Source: Nonomuraea endophytica (GTDB lineage: Bacteria > Actinomycetota > Actinomycetes > Streptosporangiales > Streptosporangiaceae). Taken from it: a DNA stretch of 64,000 nt. The DNA lies in NCBI RefSeq assembly GCF_014203235.1, contig NZ_JACHIN010000002.1, positions 303,245 through 367,244 on the forward strand. Reading direction: 5' to 3'. A program made the position numbers and the translations under genes. Below the pieces are notes generated by a model. That model saw only the letters and a list, made by a program, of their open reading frames with translations, did not search any database and was not told the DNA's origin. The first letter of the stretch is position 1. Each line of letters opens with the position of its first letter. Positions 49,838-58,920 of the stretch are shown piece by piece.

Positions 49838-50929
49838 ATGATGAACATCCTCATCTCAGGGGCGGGCATCGCGGGCTCCACGCTGGCGTACTGGCTGGCG
49901 CGGCATGGCATGAACGCCACCGTCGTCGAGCGGTCGGCTGGACAGCGTTCGAGCGGCAGCCCGGTGGACGTGCGGGGGCACGCGGTCGAGGTGGCCGAGC
50001 GGATGGGCGTGTTGCCCCGGTTGCGGGAGGCGGCCACGCGGGTGAACAGGATGACGTTCGTGGACGCCGCCGGTCGGCGGGTGGGCGGGATGCGTGTGGG
50101 GCGGCCGGGTGGTGGGGAGGTTGAGCTGCGCCGTACCGACCTCGCCGGGATTTTGACGGAGGCCGCCCGCGACCACGCCGAGTACGTCTACGGCGACTCC
50201 ATCGCGAGCCTCACGCAGGACGGCGGCGGCGTGGACGTCGCGTTCGACCGTGGCACGCGGCGGCGGTTCGACCTGGTGGTGGGCGCCGACGGCCTCCATT
50301 CCAATGTGCGGCGGCTGGCATTCGGCGCGGAATCCCGCTTCGTACGGCATCTCGGGCTTTATGTCGCGACGCTCCCCTTCACCGGGCGGGTGTCCGATCC
50401 GAGCGAGGTCGTCATGTACAACGCCCCCGGCCGCTCCGCCACCCTCCATCCCTCGAACGGCGAGGCGGTCGCGGCCTTCATCTTCCACGCGCCCACGTTG
50501 CCCGGCTTCGACCACCGCGACACCGAACAGCACCGGCGCCTGCTGCACGCCGCCTACCGCGAGCCCGCCTGGCGCCTGCCCGAGCTGATGGAACAGGTGG
50601 CGACCACGGACGACCTGTTCTTCGACGCGGTCAGCCGGGTCCGCCTGGACACCTGGTCGGCGGGGCGGGTGACGCTGGTGGGCGACGCCGCGTCATCGGT
50701 GTCCCTGTTCGGCGACGGATCCACCCTGGCGATGTCGGCGGCATACACGCTGGCGGAAGAGCTGGCAGCCGACGTCACCACCGCCCTGACCCGCTACGAA
50801 CACCGCCACCGCACACTCGCCGACCCCCGCCAGCGCCACGTCACGATGGTCTCCCGCCTCCTGATCCCCAAGACCCGCTACGGCCTGACCACCCGCAACC
50901 TCCTGACCCGCCTCCTCCCCACCCCCTAA
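49838..50929 (+). CDS. FAD-dependent monooxygenase (PHBH/TetX-like)
   Basis: The 363-residue protein has the FAD motif ILISGAGIAGSTLAYWLARHG, DVRGHAVEVAERMG, VVGADGLHSNVRR and the second FAD motif VTLVGDAASSVSLFGDGSTLAM. It belongs to the same subgroup as the gene at 1670-2863 (both have the DVRG and FFDAVS elements) but lacks the longer C-terminus. It should hydroxylate an aromatic or polyketide substrate. Divergent TetR control through two palindromes suggests induction by its substrate, as in drug-inactivating monooxygenases. GGGGAAGGACC precedes tandem ATGs; the first or second may be used. Confidence 0.88.
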   Translation: MMNILISGAGIAGSTLAYWLARHGMNATVVERSAGQRSSGSPVDVRGHAVEVAERMGVLPRLREAATRVNRMTFVDAAGRRVGGMRVGRPGGGEVELRRTDLAGILTEAARDHAEYVYGDSIASLTQDGGGVDVAFDRGTRRRFDLVVGADGLHSNVRRLAFGAESRFVRHLGLYVATLPFTGRVSDPSEVVMYNAPGRSATLHPSNGEAVAAFIFHAPTLPGFDHRDTEQHRRLLHAAYREPAWRLPELMEQVATTDDLFFDAVSRVRLDTWSAGRVTLVGDAASSVSLFGDGSTLAMSAAYTLAEELAADVTTALTRYEHRHRTLADPRQRHVTMVSRLLIPKTRYGLTTRNLLTRLLPTP

Positions 50930-51279
50930 CCCCTCCCGCCCTCGCCACCCGGGCCCCGCCACACCCACGCGACCCCCCGAAGCCCGCGCTGCCCAAGGCC
51001 GTGTCGCACCCAAGACAGGGTTGCTAAGGCCGCGCAGCCCAAGGCCGGTCGTGCCCAAGACAGGGGTTCGAAGGCCGCGCCTCCTCAAGCCCGCGCAGCC
51101 CAAGGCCGGTCGTGCCCGAGGCAGGGGTTCCGGAGGCCGCGCCTCCTCAAGCCCGCGTCCCGGAGCACCGCGTTCTCCGAGCGTGCATGCCCGAGCACGC
51201 ACCTCCCCGGACGCCCGGCAAGTCCGGCAGGCGAATTGGGCTCCTGGTCGCGCGGAAGGTCGTGAGGTGTTCGGTCAGG
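50930..51279. other. 350-base intergenic stretch without a convincing gene
   Basis: The region after the monooxygenase gene and before the end of the Ino1-like gene holds only tandem repeats (see 50979-51165) and GC-rich filler. Reverse frames are open but encode repetitive Arg/Gly/Leu-rich sequence with no start context, so no gene is called. Confidence 0.6.
50979..51165. repeat. imperfect tandem repeat, about 61-bp unit
   Basis: Units begin CGCGCAGCCCAAGGCCGG at 51031 and 51092 (61 and 62 bases long, about 90% alike by eye), followed by a partial unit at 51154 and preceded by a shorter degenerate one at 50985. Each contains a GGCCGG/CAGGGGTT motif. Function unknown. Confidence 0.65.
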
Positions 51280-52191
51280 TCAGGACTTCATGAGGGTGGT
51301 GGGCAGGACGCCGCCTGTTCCGGCGTCGAGGGCCGCCCTGGCCTGCCGTACCGCCTCAAGGACGTTGCCCGCGGCGCTCGGTGAGTCCTCCACGGTCATC
51401 CGCACCTCCACCTCCACCGGCGACCCGCCGAACCCCTCCCCCTCAAGCCGGATGTAGGCGACCTTGCGATCCTCCAGAAACGGGATGTACGCGGCCGACA
51501 CATGCGCGGACGCCCCCGCACCCGCCACCTTGGTCGCGCGTTTGCCGGACAGCCGGGCCGGGTCCTGGAGGTTGAGGAAGTCGGCGTTGCCCCCACCGAG
51601 CAGTTGGTAGGCATCGTGGAGCGCGACGCCGCCGGAGGTCAGGGCGTCGACGAGGGCACGGTGTACGAGCGTGGCGCCGAACGAGCTCTTCAGGTCGTCG
51701 CCGATCAGCGGAAGCCCGGCCTCGGCGAAGCGCCCGGCCCAGGCGGGGTCGCGGGCGATCACGGAGGGCATGCAGTTGACGAAGGCGCATCCGGCCAGCA
51801 GCGCGGCCTGCGCGTACAGCTCGGTGGTGTGTTGCGCGCCGACCGGGAGGAAGTTGACGAGCACGTCGGTACCACGCAACGCCGCGACGACGTCCTCCAG
51901 TACGGCCTCGCCCCGCGCATCGGGAACCCCAGCGACGGCTTCCCCGGCGAGCGGCCCCTCTTCACCGGCCATGAGCCCCTCGGCCACAACCACCCCGGTC
52001 GGCGGCACCTCGGCGAAGGCGCGGGCGTTGTTGGGCGGAGCCCAGATGGCATCCGCGAGATCCAACCCGACCTTCGCAGGATTCACATCAAAAGCCACGC
52101 TGAACGAAATATCCGGCCACTCATAGAAGACCGAGCCCTGTACCAGCGAGGACGCGCAGTTCCCCACCCCAACCAACCCGACATTTGCCAT
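51280..52191 (-). CDS. inositol-3-phosphate synthase (Ino1)-like protein
   Basis: The 303-residue protein has an N-terminal NAD-binding motif NVGLVGVGNCASSLVQG, then PSVIARDPAWAGRFAEAGLP, GDDLKSSFGATLVHRAL, LGGGNADFLNL and FLEDRKVAYIRLEG with DSPSAAGNVLEAVR. These follow the order of actinobacterial myo-inositol-1-phosphate synthases, including the catalytic lysine regions, but the protein is some 55 residues shorter and the SK-type motif is changed (SGKRATK). It is probably a divergent paralogue rather than the housekeeping enzyme. It lies 14 bases from the LAL regulator gene in the same direction and may be cotranscribed. Confidence 0.75.
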   Translation of the reverse strand: MANVGLVGVGNCASSLVQGSVFYEWPDISFSVAFDVNPAKVGLDLADAIWAPPNNARAFAEVPPTGVVVAEGLMAGEEGPLAGEAVAGVPDARGEAVLEDVVAALRGTDVLVNFLPVGAQHTTELYAQAALLAGCAFVNCMPSVIARDPAWAGRFAEAGLPLIGDDLKSSFGATLVHRALVDALTSGGVALHDAYQLLGGGNADFLNLQDPARLSGKRATKVAGAGASAHVSAAYIPFLEDRKVAYIRLEGEGFGGSPVEVEVRMTVEDSPSAAGNVLEAVRQARAALDAGTGGVLPTTLMKS

Positions 52192-52205
52192 GAAACCAGA
52201 GCATG

Positions 52206-55187
52206 TCAGATCAATCCGCTACGCCGCGCCACCGCCGCCGCCTCCACCCGTGACGACACGGCCAGCTTGGCCATGATGTTCGAGACGTGCACCCCCGACG
52301 TACGCGCCGAGATGAACAACCGCTCCGCGATCTGCCGATTGCTCAATCCCTCCGCCACCAGCCCCAGCACCTCCAGCTCCCGCGCCGTCAACCCGTGCCC
52401 CGCACCCGCGAGATCCACTCGCCCCACCGCCGCGAAAGCCTCCACCTCCCGCCGCAACGGCCCGGCCCCCAGCCGCACCGCGATCTCCCCCGCCTCCCGC
52501 AACGCTTCCCCCGCCCGAGCCCTCCCCACCTGCCCCGACCGCGCCTCCCCGCCTGCGCCCCGCCTTCCACGCGCCGCCCGCGCCTCTCCGCCGTCCGACC
52601 GCGCCTCCGGTGTGTCCCGCCGCTGTCCGTCCTGCGCGGCCCGCAGCAAAGCCCACCCCAGCATGTACGGCTGGCCGACCGACCGCCAAGCGCCCACGGC
52701 CTCCTCCCAAGATCCCCCGAGCTCAGCCTCGAACGTCGCCCGGTGCGCCCGCTGCACCCGTCCCACCGTGGCCACGCCGTCCGGCGCCCCGGTCAACGCC
52801 CCGGCCCGAGCCGCGATCACCAGCAACGGCCAGGCGTACCGTCGGCTGAGCGTCAGGTCGTGCGCCTCCAGCACGTGCCCGACCAGGCGGCGCACCCGGA
52901 GCTCGTCCCCGGCGGCCTCGGCCAGGCGGCATTCGAGCAGATCGGGCTCCAGGCACGAGTCGTACCCACGCGAACGCCCCAGCATCAACGGCCGGGCCTC
53001 GTCCACAACGGCGGTGGCCTCGTCGAGAGCGCCCTCCCAGACCGCGACCGTGCCCAGCACCATGAGCAGCCAGGCGCGGTAGATGGGCGGCGGGTCCAGG
53101 GCCAGCGCGACCCCGATCACCTCCCGCGCCTCCTGCCAGCGGCCGAGCGAGGACAGCGGCTCGGCGAGGTTGGCGGCCAGCAGCGCCCCCCGCGACCTGG
53201 CCATCCCGGCCCGCTCGGCCCGCTCGATCCCCGCCCTGGCCACCGCCTCGGCCCTGGCGTGCTCCCCGGCCGCTTCCAGTACGTCGGCTTCGCTGGCGTA
53301 GGCCATGAGCACGGCGTCCTCATCCACCACTCCCACCGTCCCAGCCGCCAGCCCCAGGTAACCGGGCACCACCTCCACGACCCCGCCGCCAGGGTCCGAG
53401 ACCCGTCCAGGCACCAACACCGAACCATCAGAGGCGGAGGACCAACCAGACGAGGGCTCGGAGGGCAGGGCTGCCGGAGGTGCAGAGGAGGGGGCAGAAG
53501 GCGGGACAGAAGGCGGGGCAGAGGGCGGGGCAGAGGGCGGGCTGGGAGGTGAGACGGAAGGCGGCGGGGTGGAGGGCGGGGTGGGTGGGGGTGTGCGGGT
53601 GGTGGTCGGGGTGCGGGTGGTGGTGGGTGTGCGGGCTTGGGTGTAGAGGGTTGTGGCGGTGGTTAGGTCGCCTTCCAGGGCGGTCAGGGCGGCGAGGGTG
53701 GTCAGGGAGCGGGTGTCGCCCAGGTGGAGCGCCTGCTCGGCGTGTCTTCTGGCCTCGGTGTCCTGGCCGTTCCAGGCCAACGTGGTGGCCAGGGCGCCGA
53801 GGAGGCGGGCGTCGTCGGGCGCCAGCCGTACCGCCTCGCGAAGGTCGGACAGGCCGTCTTCGCCGAGCTGATCGCGGACGGTCACCCGGAGTTCCAGCAG
53901 GCGGGCCCGCCGTGTGCCGGTGACCTCGGACAGGGCCGATGTGGTCAGGTCTTCGGCTCGGCTTGCCTCGCCGGCGTGCAGGGCGTCGCGGGCGGCCAGT
54001 TCCAGGACTCGGGCGTGGTCGAGGCCGGGTGGGGGTTCGGCTGAGTGCCACAGGTCGAGCACCAGGTCCCAGCGCCGTCCCTCCACCGCCGCCGCGAACG
54101 CGCGCTCCGGCTCCCCGGCCGCCCGCCAATGTTCCGCCGCCTCAGAAGCCACCCCAGATGCCGCTCCAGCAAAAGCCCCAGATGCCGCCTCGGCAAAAGC
54201 CCCGGAAACAGCCCCGGTCAGCCCCTCAAGGGCGAGGGCGACCCGGGCGTGCAACCGCTTACGCTCCCCAGGCAACAACTCATCGTAAGCAGCATCCCGT
54301 ATCAACGCATGCCGGAACCGATACCCGTCACCATCCACCAGCAACAACCGAGCCCGCACCAAAGGCCGCAAGGCCTCATCCAGCTCCAGCTCCCCCACCC
54401 CGGCAGCAGCCAGCAACACCGGATGTTCAACCCGCCGCCCAGCCACAGCGGCCACCCGCAAAACGTCCCGGCAAGGCGACGGAAGCTTGTCGGCCGCCCC
54501 CAGCAGCACGTCACGCAACGAGTCCGGCACAGCGCTCCCGCAGTCGGCGAGTGCCTCGACGAACAGCGGGTTCCCCTCACTCCTGGCCATGATCACGTCA
54601 AGTCCGGCCCCGGGCCGGGCCCCGACCAGCCGCACCACGTCATCCCGCAACAACGGCGGCAACCACAACGTCCGCACCCCGGGCAGCCGCACAACGGTCC
54701 GCGAGGTGGCGACCACCATCACCCCCCCGCGAGTCAGGTTCCGCAGCAGAAAGGCGAGCAGGTCAAGGCTGGCCTGATCAGCCCAGTGGAGATCGTCGAG
54801 GACGAGCACCAGCGGCCCCGCCCTCTCCACCACCTGCAGCGCCTCCTCGAACAACCGCGCCCGCCCGAGATCCACGGCAGGCACCCCGAGCTCAGGCAGC
54901 AACCGAGCCAGCTCACCGGGTCCGAAGGGCGCGCCGTGCTCCCTGACCAGCCGCCGCAGCACCGGCACGAACACCGAGTACGGCAGCCCACCGGGATCCC
55001 CACCCCCGGAAACCACCCGCGCGTCCACTCGCCCGGCGAACTCCGCGGCCAGCCGCGTCTTCCCCATCCCCGCCTCGCCCACGACGAGCACGGCGGAGGG
55101 CGTATGGGCCCACGCCTCGGCGAGCGCGGCCAGCTCAGCATCCCTACCTACGAACACATAAGGCAGCTTAAAGAGGCATCTACGCAT
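52206..55187 (-). CDS. LAL-family (large ATP-binding LuxR) transcriptional regulator
   Basis: The 993-residue protein starts with FVGRDAELAALAEAW and Walker A GEAGMGKT (37-44), with Walker B-like LVLVLDDLHWAD. A long helical TPR-like part follows, then a C-terminal LuxR HTH: LTARELEVLGLVAEGLSNRQ, IAERLFISARTSGVHVSNIM (about 930-990). LAL proteins are ATP-dependent activators of carbohydrate or secondary metabolism genes. An insert near residues 515-580 is almost only Thr, Pro, Ser and Ala (TPPPTPP, PPSAPPSAPP), encoded by short tandem GC repeats, and separates the ATPase from the TPR part. The ATG at 55187 has a poor ribosome site. Confidence 0.88.
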   Translation of the reverse strand: MRRCLFKLPYVFVGRDAELAALAEAWAHTPSAVLVVGEAGMGKTRLAAEFAGRVDARVVSGGGDPGGLPYSVFVPVLRRLVREHGAPFGPGELARLLPELGVPAVDLGRARLFEEALQVVERAGPLVLVLDDLHWADQASLDLLAFLLRNLTRGGVMVVATSRTVVRLPGVRTLWLPPLLRDDVVRLVGARPGAGLDVIMARSEGNPLFVEALADCGSAVPDSLRDVLLGAADKLPSPCRDVLRVAAVAGRRVEHPVLLAAAGVGELELDEALRPLVRARLLLVDGDGYRFRHALIRDAAYDELLPGERKRLHARVALALEGLTGAVSGAFAEAASGAFAGAASGVASEAAEHWRAAGEPERAFAAAVEGRRWDLVLDLWHSAEPPPGLDHARVLELAARDALHAGEASRAEDLTTSALSEVTGTRRARLLELRVTVRDQLGEDGLSDLREAVRLAPDDARLLGALATTLAWNGQDTEARRHAEQALHLGDTRSLTTLAALTALEGDLTTATTLYTQARTPTTTRTPTTTRTPPPTPPSTPPPSVSPPSPPSAPPSAPPSVPPSAPSSAPPAALPSEPSSGWSSASDGSVLVPGRVSDPGGGVVEVVPGYLGLAAGTVGVVDEDAVLMAYASEADVLEAAGEHARAEAVARAGIERAERAGMARSRGALLAANLAEPLSSLGRWQEAREVIGVALALDPPPIYRAWLLMVLGTVAVWEGALDEATAVVDEARPLMLGRSRGYDSCLEPDLLECRLAEAAGDELRVRRLVGHVLEAHDLTLSRRYAWPLLVIAARAGALTGAPDGVATVGRVQRAHRATFEAELGGSWEEAVGAWRSVGQPYMLGWALLRAAQDGQRRDTPEARSDGGEARAARGRRGAGGEARSGQVGRARAGEALREAGEIAVRLGAGPLRREVEAFAAVGRVDLAGAGHGLTARELEVLGLVAEGLSNRQIAERLFISARTSGVHVSNIMAKLAVSSRVEAAAVARRSGLI

Positions 55188-55231
55188 CCTGCCGGATCCG
55201 CGAAAAAGGCCAGGCTGGCACCGTCACCCCC

Positions 55232-56278
55232 ATGAACCGCCTCATGCTCGCATCAGCCTCCGGCCTCCTGGGCTTCTACCTGCTGTTCTCCGCCGTCCCT
55301 GCCTTCCTGGGCGACGGCATGTCGGCCGGTCTGGCCACCGGCGCGCTCATGCTGGGCACCGTTCTGCTGGAACTGGCCGTCCCTTGGCTCCTCAGCCGGT
55401 ACGGCTACCGCCGCGTCCTGTCCGCCGGCCTGCTCCTCCTGGGCCCGCCGTCGTTCGCCCTGCCGATCCACGAGCTGGTCCTGCCGATCTCCCTGCTGCG
55501 CGGCGCCGGCCTGGGCATCGTGGTGGTGGCGGGCACCGCGCTGGTGGCCGAGCTGGTCCCGGCCGAACGCCGCAGCGAGGGCCTCGGCCTGTACGGCGTG
55601 GCCGTGGGCGTCCCCTCGATCATCGGCCTGCCCCTGGGCCTGTGGGCGGGAGATCACCTGGGCTTCGTGCCCATCTTCGTCGTGGCCGGCCTGGTCCCGC
55701 TGGCGGGCCTGGCCGCGGCGAGGGGCCTGCCGGACCTGAAGCCGATCCCGCGGAAGCACCAGAGGAGCGGCGGCCTGGCCGCGCCGATCGCCGTCTTCGG
55801 CGCCATCACGCTGGCCGCGGGCGTGGCCATCACGTTCCTGCCGCTGGCCACCTCCCCGACGCTCGCCTCGGCGGCGCTGCTGGCGCAGTCGATCCTGACC
55901 CCCGCCGCCCGCTGGTGGGCGGGCCGCCACGCGGGGGCCGGCTGGCTGGCCCCGTCGGTGCTGGCCGCGGCGGCGGGCATCGGCCTGCTGTTCTGGTCGG
56001 CGGAGCCGGTGGCGGTGGTGGCGGGGATGGCGTTGTTCGGCGCCGGGTTCGGGGTGGCGCAGAACCTGACGCTGACGCTGATGTTCGAGCGCGGCGAGGC
56101 GGGACGGGTGAGCGCGCTGTGGAACCTCGCCTTCGACGCGGGCATGGGCGTGGGCGCCCTGGGCCTGGGTGTGGTGATGGGCGTGACCGGCTACCCGCTG
56201 GGTTTCGCGCTGGTGGCCGTGGTGGTTCTGGCAGTTGTTCCGTTGACCGGGAACCGCAAGGCTTCTATGGTTCGTTAG
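55232..56278 (+). CDS. MFS transporter (short, about 10-12 helices)
   Basis: The 348-residue hydrophobic protein has motif A-like LLSRYGYRRVLSAGLLL, LVAELVPAERRSEGLGLYG (motif B-C region) and a late FGVAQNLTLTLMFERGEAGRVS. The length is below the 400 usual for the family, with short loops. It is divergent from the LAL regulator gene and its last codons lie inside the inverted repeat of the following GntR operon, so readthrough or joint control is possible. Substrate unknown. Confidence 0.78.
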   Translation: MNRLMLASASGLLGFYLLFSAVPAFLGDGMSAGLATGALMLGTVLLELAVPWLLSRYGYRRVLSAGLLLLGPPSFALPIHELVLPISLLRGAGLGIVVVAGTALVAELVPAERRSEGLGLYGVAVGVPSIIGLPLGLWAGDHLGFVPIFVVAGLVPLAGLAAARGLPDLKPIPRKHQRSGGLAAPIAVFGAITLAAGVAITFLPLATSPTLASAALLAQSILTPAARWWAGRHAGAGWLAPSVLAAAAGIGLLFWSAEPVAVVAGMALFGAGFGVAQNLTLTLMFERGEAGRVSALWNLAFDAGMGVGALGLGVVMGVTGYPLGFALVAVVVLAVVPLTGNRKASMVR

Positions 56279-56300
56279 TGGAGTAATGAACCATAGAAGC
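56261..56300. promoter_or_regulatory. long inverted repeat, GntR/YtrA-type operator
   Basis: Arms GCTTCTATGGTTC (56261-56273) and GAACCATAGAAGC (56288-56300) are a perfect 13-base inverted repeat; TTA and TAA extend the pairing with one mismatch toward the centre. It ends eight bases before the GntR start and covers the stop codon of the MFS gene. Position and symmetry fit autorepression by the YtrA-type regulator. Confidence 0.65.
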
Positions 56301-56308
56301 AGGTGTCC

Positions 56309-56662
56309 ATGTTCGACGACCGGAGCCCCATCTACCGGCAGATCGCGGAGCACATCAAAGCCGATGTGCTGAGCGAGGCGTTGAAGGGCGACGAGCAGGT
56401 GATGTCGACCAACCAGTACGCCGCCTTCTACCGGATCAACCCGGCCACCGCCGCCAAGGCGTTCCAGCAGCTCGTCGACGAAGGCGTGCTCTACAAAAAG
56501 CGAGGTATCGGCATGTTCGTCAGCCCGGACGCCCGGGACGCGCTGAGGGCCGGCCGGAGGGAGGGCTTCTTCACCGACGTCGTCGACCCGATGGTGAACG
56601 AGGCCAAGGCCATCGGCATCTCCCTCGATGACGTGATCGAGCGGATCAAGGGGGAGATGTGA
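56309..56662 (+). CDS. GntR family regulator, YtrA subfamily
   Basis: The 117-residue protein has the GntR winged HTH: SPIYRQIAEHIKADVLSEAL, MSTNQYAAFYRINPATAAKA, FQQLVDEGVLYKKRGIGMFV, then a short C-terminal dimerisation helix pair. Lack of a large effector domain is the mark of YtrA regulators, which control adjacent ABC transporters and respond to cell-wall-active compounds. The ATG at 56309 or the GTG at 56303 may be used. The stop overlaps the GTG of the ATPase gene (GTGA). Confidence 0.88.
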   Translation: MFDDRSPIYRQIAEHIKADVLSEALKGDEQVMSTNQYAAFYRINPATAAKAFQQLVDEGVLYKKRGIGMFVSPDARDALRAGRREGFFTDVVDPMVNEAKAIGISLDDVIERIKGEM

Positions 56663-57525
56663 GGATCGAAGCCCGGGACCTGGTGCTGCGCTATGGCGAG
56701 GTCACCGCGCTCGACCGGCTGACGTTCGAGCTGGAGGGCGGCAAGATCTACGGCCTGCTGGGCCGTAACGGCTCCGGCAAGACGAGCCTGATGTCCGTGC
56801 TGTCCGCCTTCCGTAAGCAGTCGGCGGGGAGCGTGCTGCTGGACGGCGCTCCGGTGTGGGAGAACCCCGCCGTGACCAGCGCCGTCAGCCTCATCCGGGA
56901 CGCCGGCGAGAGCGTCGACCTCGGCACCGCCGCCGACGCGCTCTACTTCGCCGAGTGGCTGCGCCCCACCTGGGACGCCGCCTACGCCAAGGAGCTGATG
57001 GAGCTGTTCGGGCTCCAGCCGAAGGCGAACGTCAAGGCCATGTCGAAGGGCCAGCGCTCGGCGATGGGCGTGGTGGTCGGGCTGGCCTCGCGGGCGCCGC
57101 TGACCATGTTCGACGAGTCGTACCTGGGCATGGACGCGCCCTCCCGGCACGCCTTCTACGACGCGCTGCTGGCCGACTACATGGCGCACCCACGCACGAT
57201 CATCCTGTCCACCCACCTCATCGAGGAGGTGAGCCCGATGTTCGAGGAGGTCGTCGTCATCGACCGCGGACGCCTCATCGTGCACGAGGAGACCGAGCGC
57301 CTGCTGGCCCGCGGCCACGCGGTCACCGGGGCGGCCGCCGCCGTGGACGGGTTCGTGACCGGCCTGACCGTGCTCGGCGAGAAGGTGCTCGGGCCCACGA
57401 AGTCCGCGATGGTCTACGGCGAGCTCGACGCCGCCCACCGGCGCAAGGCCGCCGAGGCGGGGCTCACGCTCGGGCCGATCGCCATGCAGGAGCTGTTCAT
57501 CCATCTGACCGGAGGCCCCAAGTGA
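56659..57525 (+). CDS. ABC transporter ATP-binding protein (YtrB-like)
   Basis: The 288-residue protein has Walker A GRNGSGKT (35-42), an H-loop in LSTHLIEEVS and a Walker B region LTMFDESYLGMD. The signature is MSKGQRS rather than LSGGQ, and the usual DEP is DES, both as in YtrB-type ATPases. A C-terminal part of about 70 residues follows the ATPase core. It should drive export through the permease encoded next, to which it is coupled by a GTGA overlap. Confidence 0.85.
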   Translation: MRIEARDLVLRYGEVTALDRLTFELEGGKIYGLLGRNGSGKTSLMSVLSAFRKQSAGSVLLDGAPVWENPAVTSAVSLIRDAGESVDLGTAADALYFAEWLRPTWDAAYAKELMELFGLQPKANVKAMSKGQRSAMGVVVGLASRAPLTMFDESYLGMDAPSRHAFYDALLADYMAHPRTIILSTHLIEEVSPMFEEVVVIDRGRLIVHEETERLLARGHAVTGAAAAVDGFVTGLTVLGEKVLGPTKSAMVYGELDAAHRRKAAEAGLTLGPIAMQELFIHLTGGPK

Positions 57526-58223
57526 GGTTCCCCACGCGGCTGCTGGCCGCCAACCTGTGGGTCGCCTTCTTCGCCTGGGCCGCGTACCTGGTCCTGGTGA
57601 TCGTGATCACCCTGGCCATCCACTTCTTCGGCAACCTCACGCAGAGCGCGTGGGAGCAGGCCGGTCAGCTGCCGCGCTGGGTGGTGCTGTTCGTCGGGGT
57701 GGCGATGGTGCGCCAGTTCCTGCCGCTGTTCATCGCCAACGGGCAGACCAGGCGGCAGTTCGGCTTCCAGGCGGCGATCACCACGGCGCTCTACACGCCG
57801 TTCGTGGCCCTGCTGATGAGCGCCGGATACCTGGTCGAACGGGTGCTCTACACGATCATCGACCGGCCGCAGTCGCTGGAGCGGGCGCACCTCTACACCG
57901 ACCCGACGCAGGTGCCGCTGGTCTTCCTGGAGCACACCGTGGAGTTCATGGCCTGGATCACCGCGGGCATGTTCATGGGCGCCGGCTTCTATCGCTGGCA
58001 GGCGGGCGGCCTGCTGACCATCCCGGTCGGCGTCGGGCTGGTCGTGCTCGGGCTGAGCGCCGTCGGCGCCCGGTTCGGGGTGCCGATGAGCGGCTTCTCG
58101 CTCGGCTTCCGGATTCCGGCGGGGCCGGTGCTGACGCTGGTGATGGGGCTGGGCACGTTCGCGCTCGGGCTGCTGCTGACCTGGTCGGTGATCAGGGACA
58201 CACCACTGAGGAACGGGGGTTAG
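57522..58223 (+). CDS. ABC transporter permease
   Basis: The 233-residue protein has six membrane helices (first AFFAWAAYLVLVIVITLAIHF) and a polar QFLPLFIANGQTRRQFGFQ segment between helices two and three, a place where ABC-2 type permeases contact the ATPase. It begins at a GTG overlapping the ATPase stop. It forms a complex with the preceding ATPase; three bases separate it from the next ABC set, so all five ABC genes may be one transcript controlled by the GntR protein. Confidence 0.82.
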   Translation: MRFPTRLLAANLWVAFFAWAAYLVLVIVITLAIHFFGNLTQSAWEQAGQLPRWVVLFVGVAMVRQFLPLFIANGQTRRQFGFQAAITTALYTPFVALLMSAGYLVERVLYTIIDRPQSLERAHLYTDPTQVPLVFLEHTVEFMAWITAGMFMGAGFYRWQAGGLLTIPVGVGLVVLGLSAVGARFGVPMSGFSLGFRIPAGPVLTLVMGLGTFALGLLLTWSVIRDTPLRNGG

Positions 58224-58226
58224 GAC

Positions 58227-58919
58227 ATGGCGGTGTTAGCCGTCGAGGGACTGCGCAAGAGCTATCGCGATCTGGTGGCCGTGGACGGGCTCGGCTTCGC
58301 CGTACGGGAAGGGGAGACCTACGGCCTGCTCGGGCCGAACGGCGCGGGCAAGAGCACGGCGATCTCCATGATCGTCGGCATCCTCGCCCCCGACGCGGGC
58401 AGCGTGAGCGCGCCGCCGAAGGCGCGCGTCGGCTACGTCCCGCAGGAGGTGGCCGTCTATCCGGACCTGACCGCGCGGGAGAACCTCCGCTTCTTCAGCG
58501 GCATGTACGGCATGCGCCGCGCCGAGGCGAAATCCAGAACCACCGAGGTCCTGCGACTGGTCGGCCTGTCCGACCGGGCGGACGAGGCGGTGGCCAAGTA
58601 CTCGGGCGGCATGCAGCGCCGCCTCAACATCGCCGTCGGCCTGCTCAACCGCCCCAGCCTGCTCGTCCTCGACGAGCCCACGGCCGGCGTCGACCCGCAG
58701 AGCCGCAACGCCATCCTCGACAGCGTCCAGCGGATGACCGGCGAGGGCCTCGCGGTCCTCTACACCACGCACTACATGGAGGAGGCCCAGCGCCTCTGCG
58801 ACCGCGTCGGCATCATCGACCACGGCCGCCTGCTGGCCGAGGGCACCCCCGCCGAGCTGGGCGAACCCGACTTGGAAGCGGCCTTCCTACGCCTGACCGG
58901 CCGCGAGCTGAGGGACTGA
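58227..58919 (+). CDS. ABC transporter ATP-binding protein (drug/daunorubicin type)
   Basis: The 230-residue protein has Walker A GPNGAGKST (36-44), a Q-loop in VGYVPQEVAVYPDLTAREN, signature YSGGMQRRLNIAVGLLNRP, Walker B LLVLDEPTAGVDPQ and an H-loop TTHYMEEA. MQRRLN and GVDP are typical of DrrA-like exporters. It is followed after one base by two permease genes that are probably its partners. Confidence 0.92.
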   Translation: MAVLAVEGLRKSYRDLVAVDGLGFAVREGETYGLLGPNGAGKSTAISMIVGILAPDAGSVSAPPKARVGYVPQEVAVYPDLTARENLRFFSGMYGMRRAEAKSRTTEVLRLVGLSDRADEAVAKYSGGMQRRLNIAVGLLNRPSLLVLDEPTAGVDPQSRNAILDSVQRMTGEGLAVLYTTHYMEEAQRLCDRVGIIDHGRLLAEGTPAELGEPDLEAAFLRLTGRELRD

Positions 58920-58920
58920 C

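Noticed and set aside
47712..50929. Possible defence island (DUF3800-like gene next to a two-HTH regulator)
   Set aside because: No nuclease, helicase, methylase or other known defence gene is nearby; the neighbour is a TetR-monooxygenase pair.
50693..51202. Reverse open frame over the intergenic tandem repeats
   Set aside because: The translation is only the repeat unit (Leu/Gly/Arg-rich) running into the antisense of the monooxygenase; no ribosome site and no homology.
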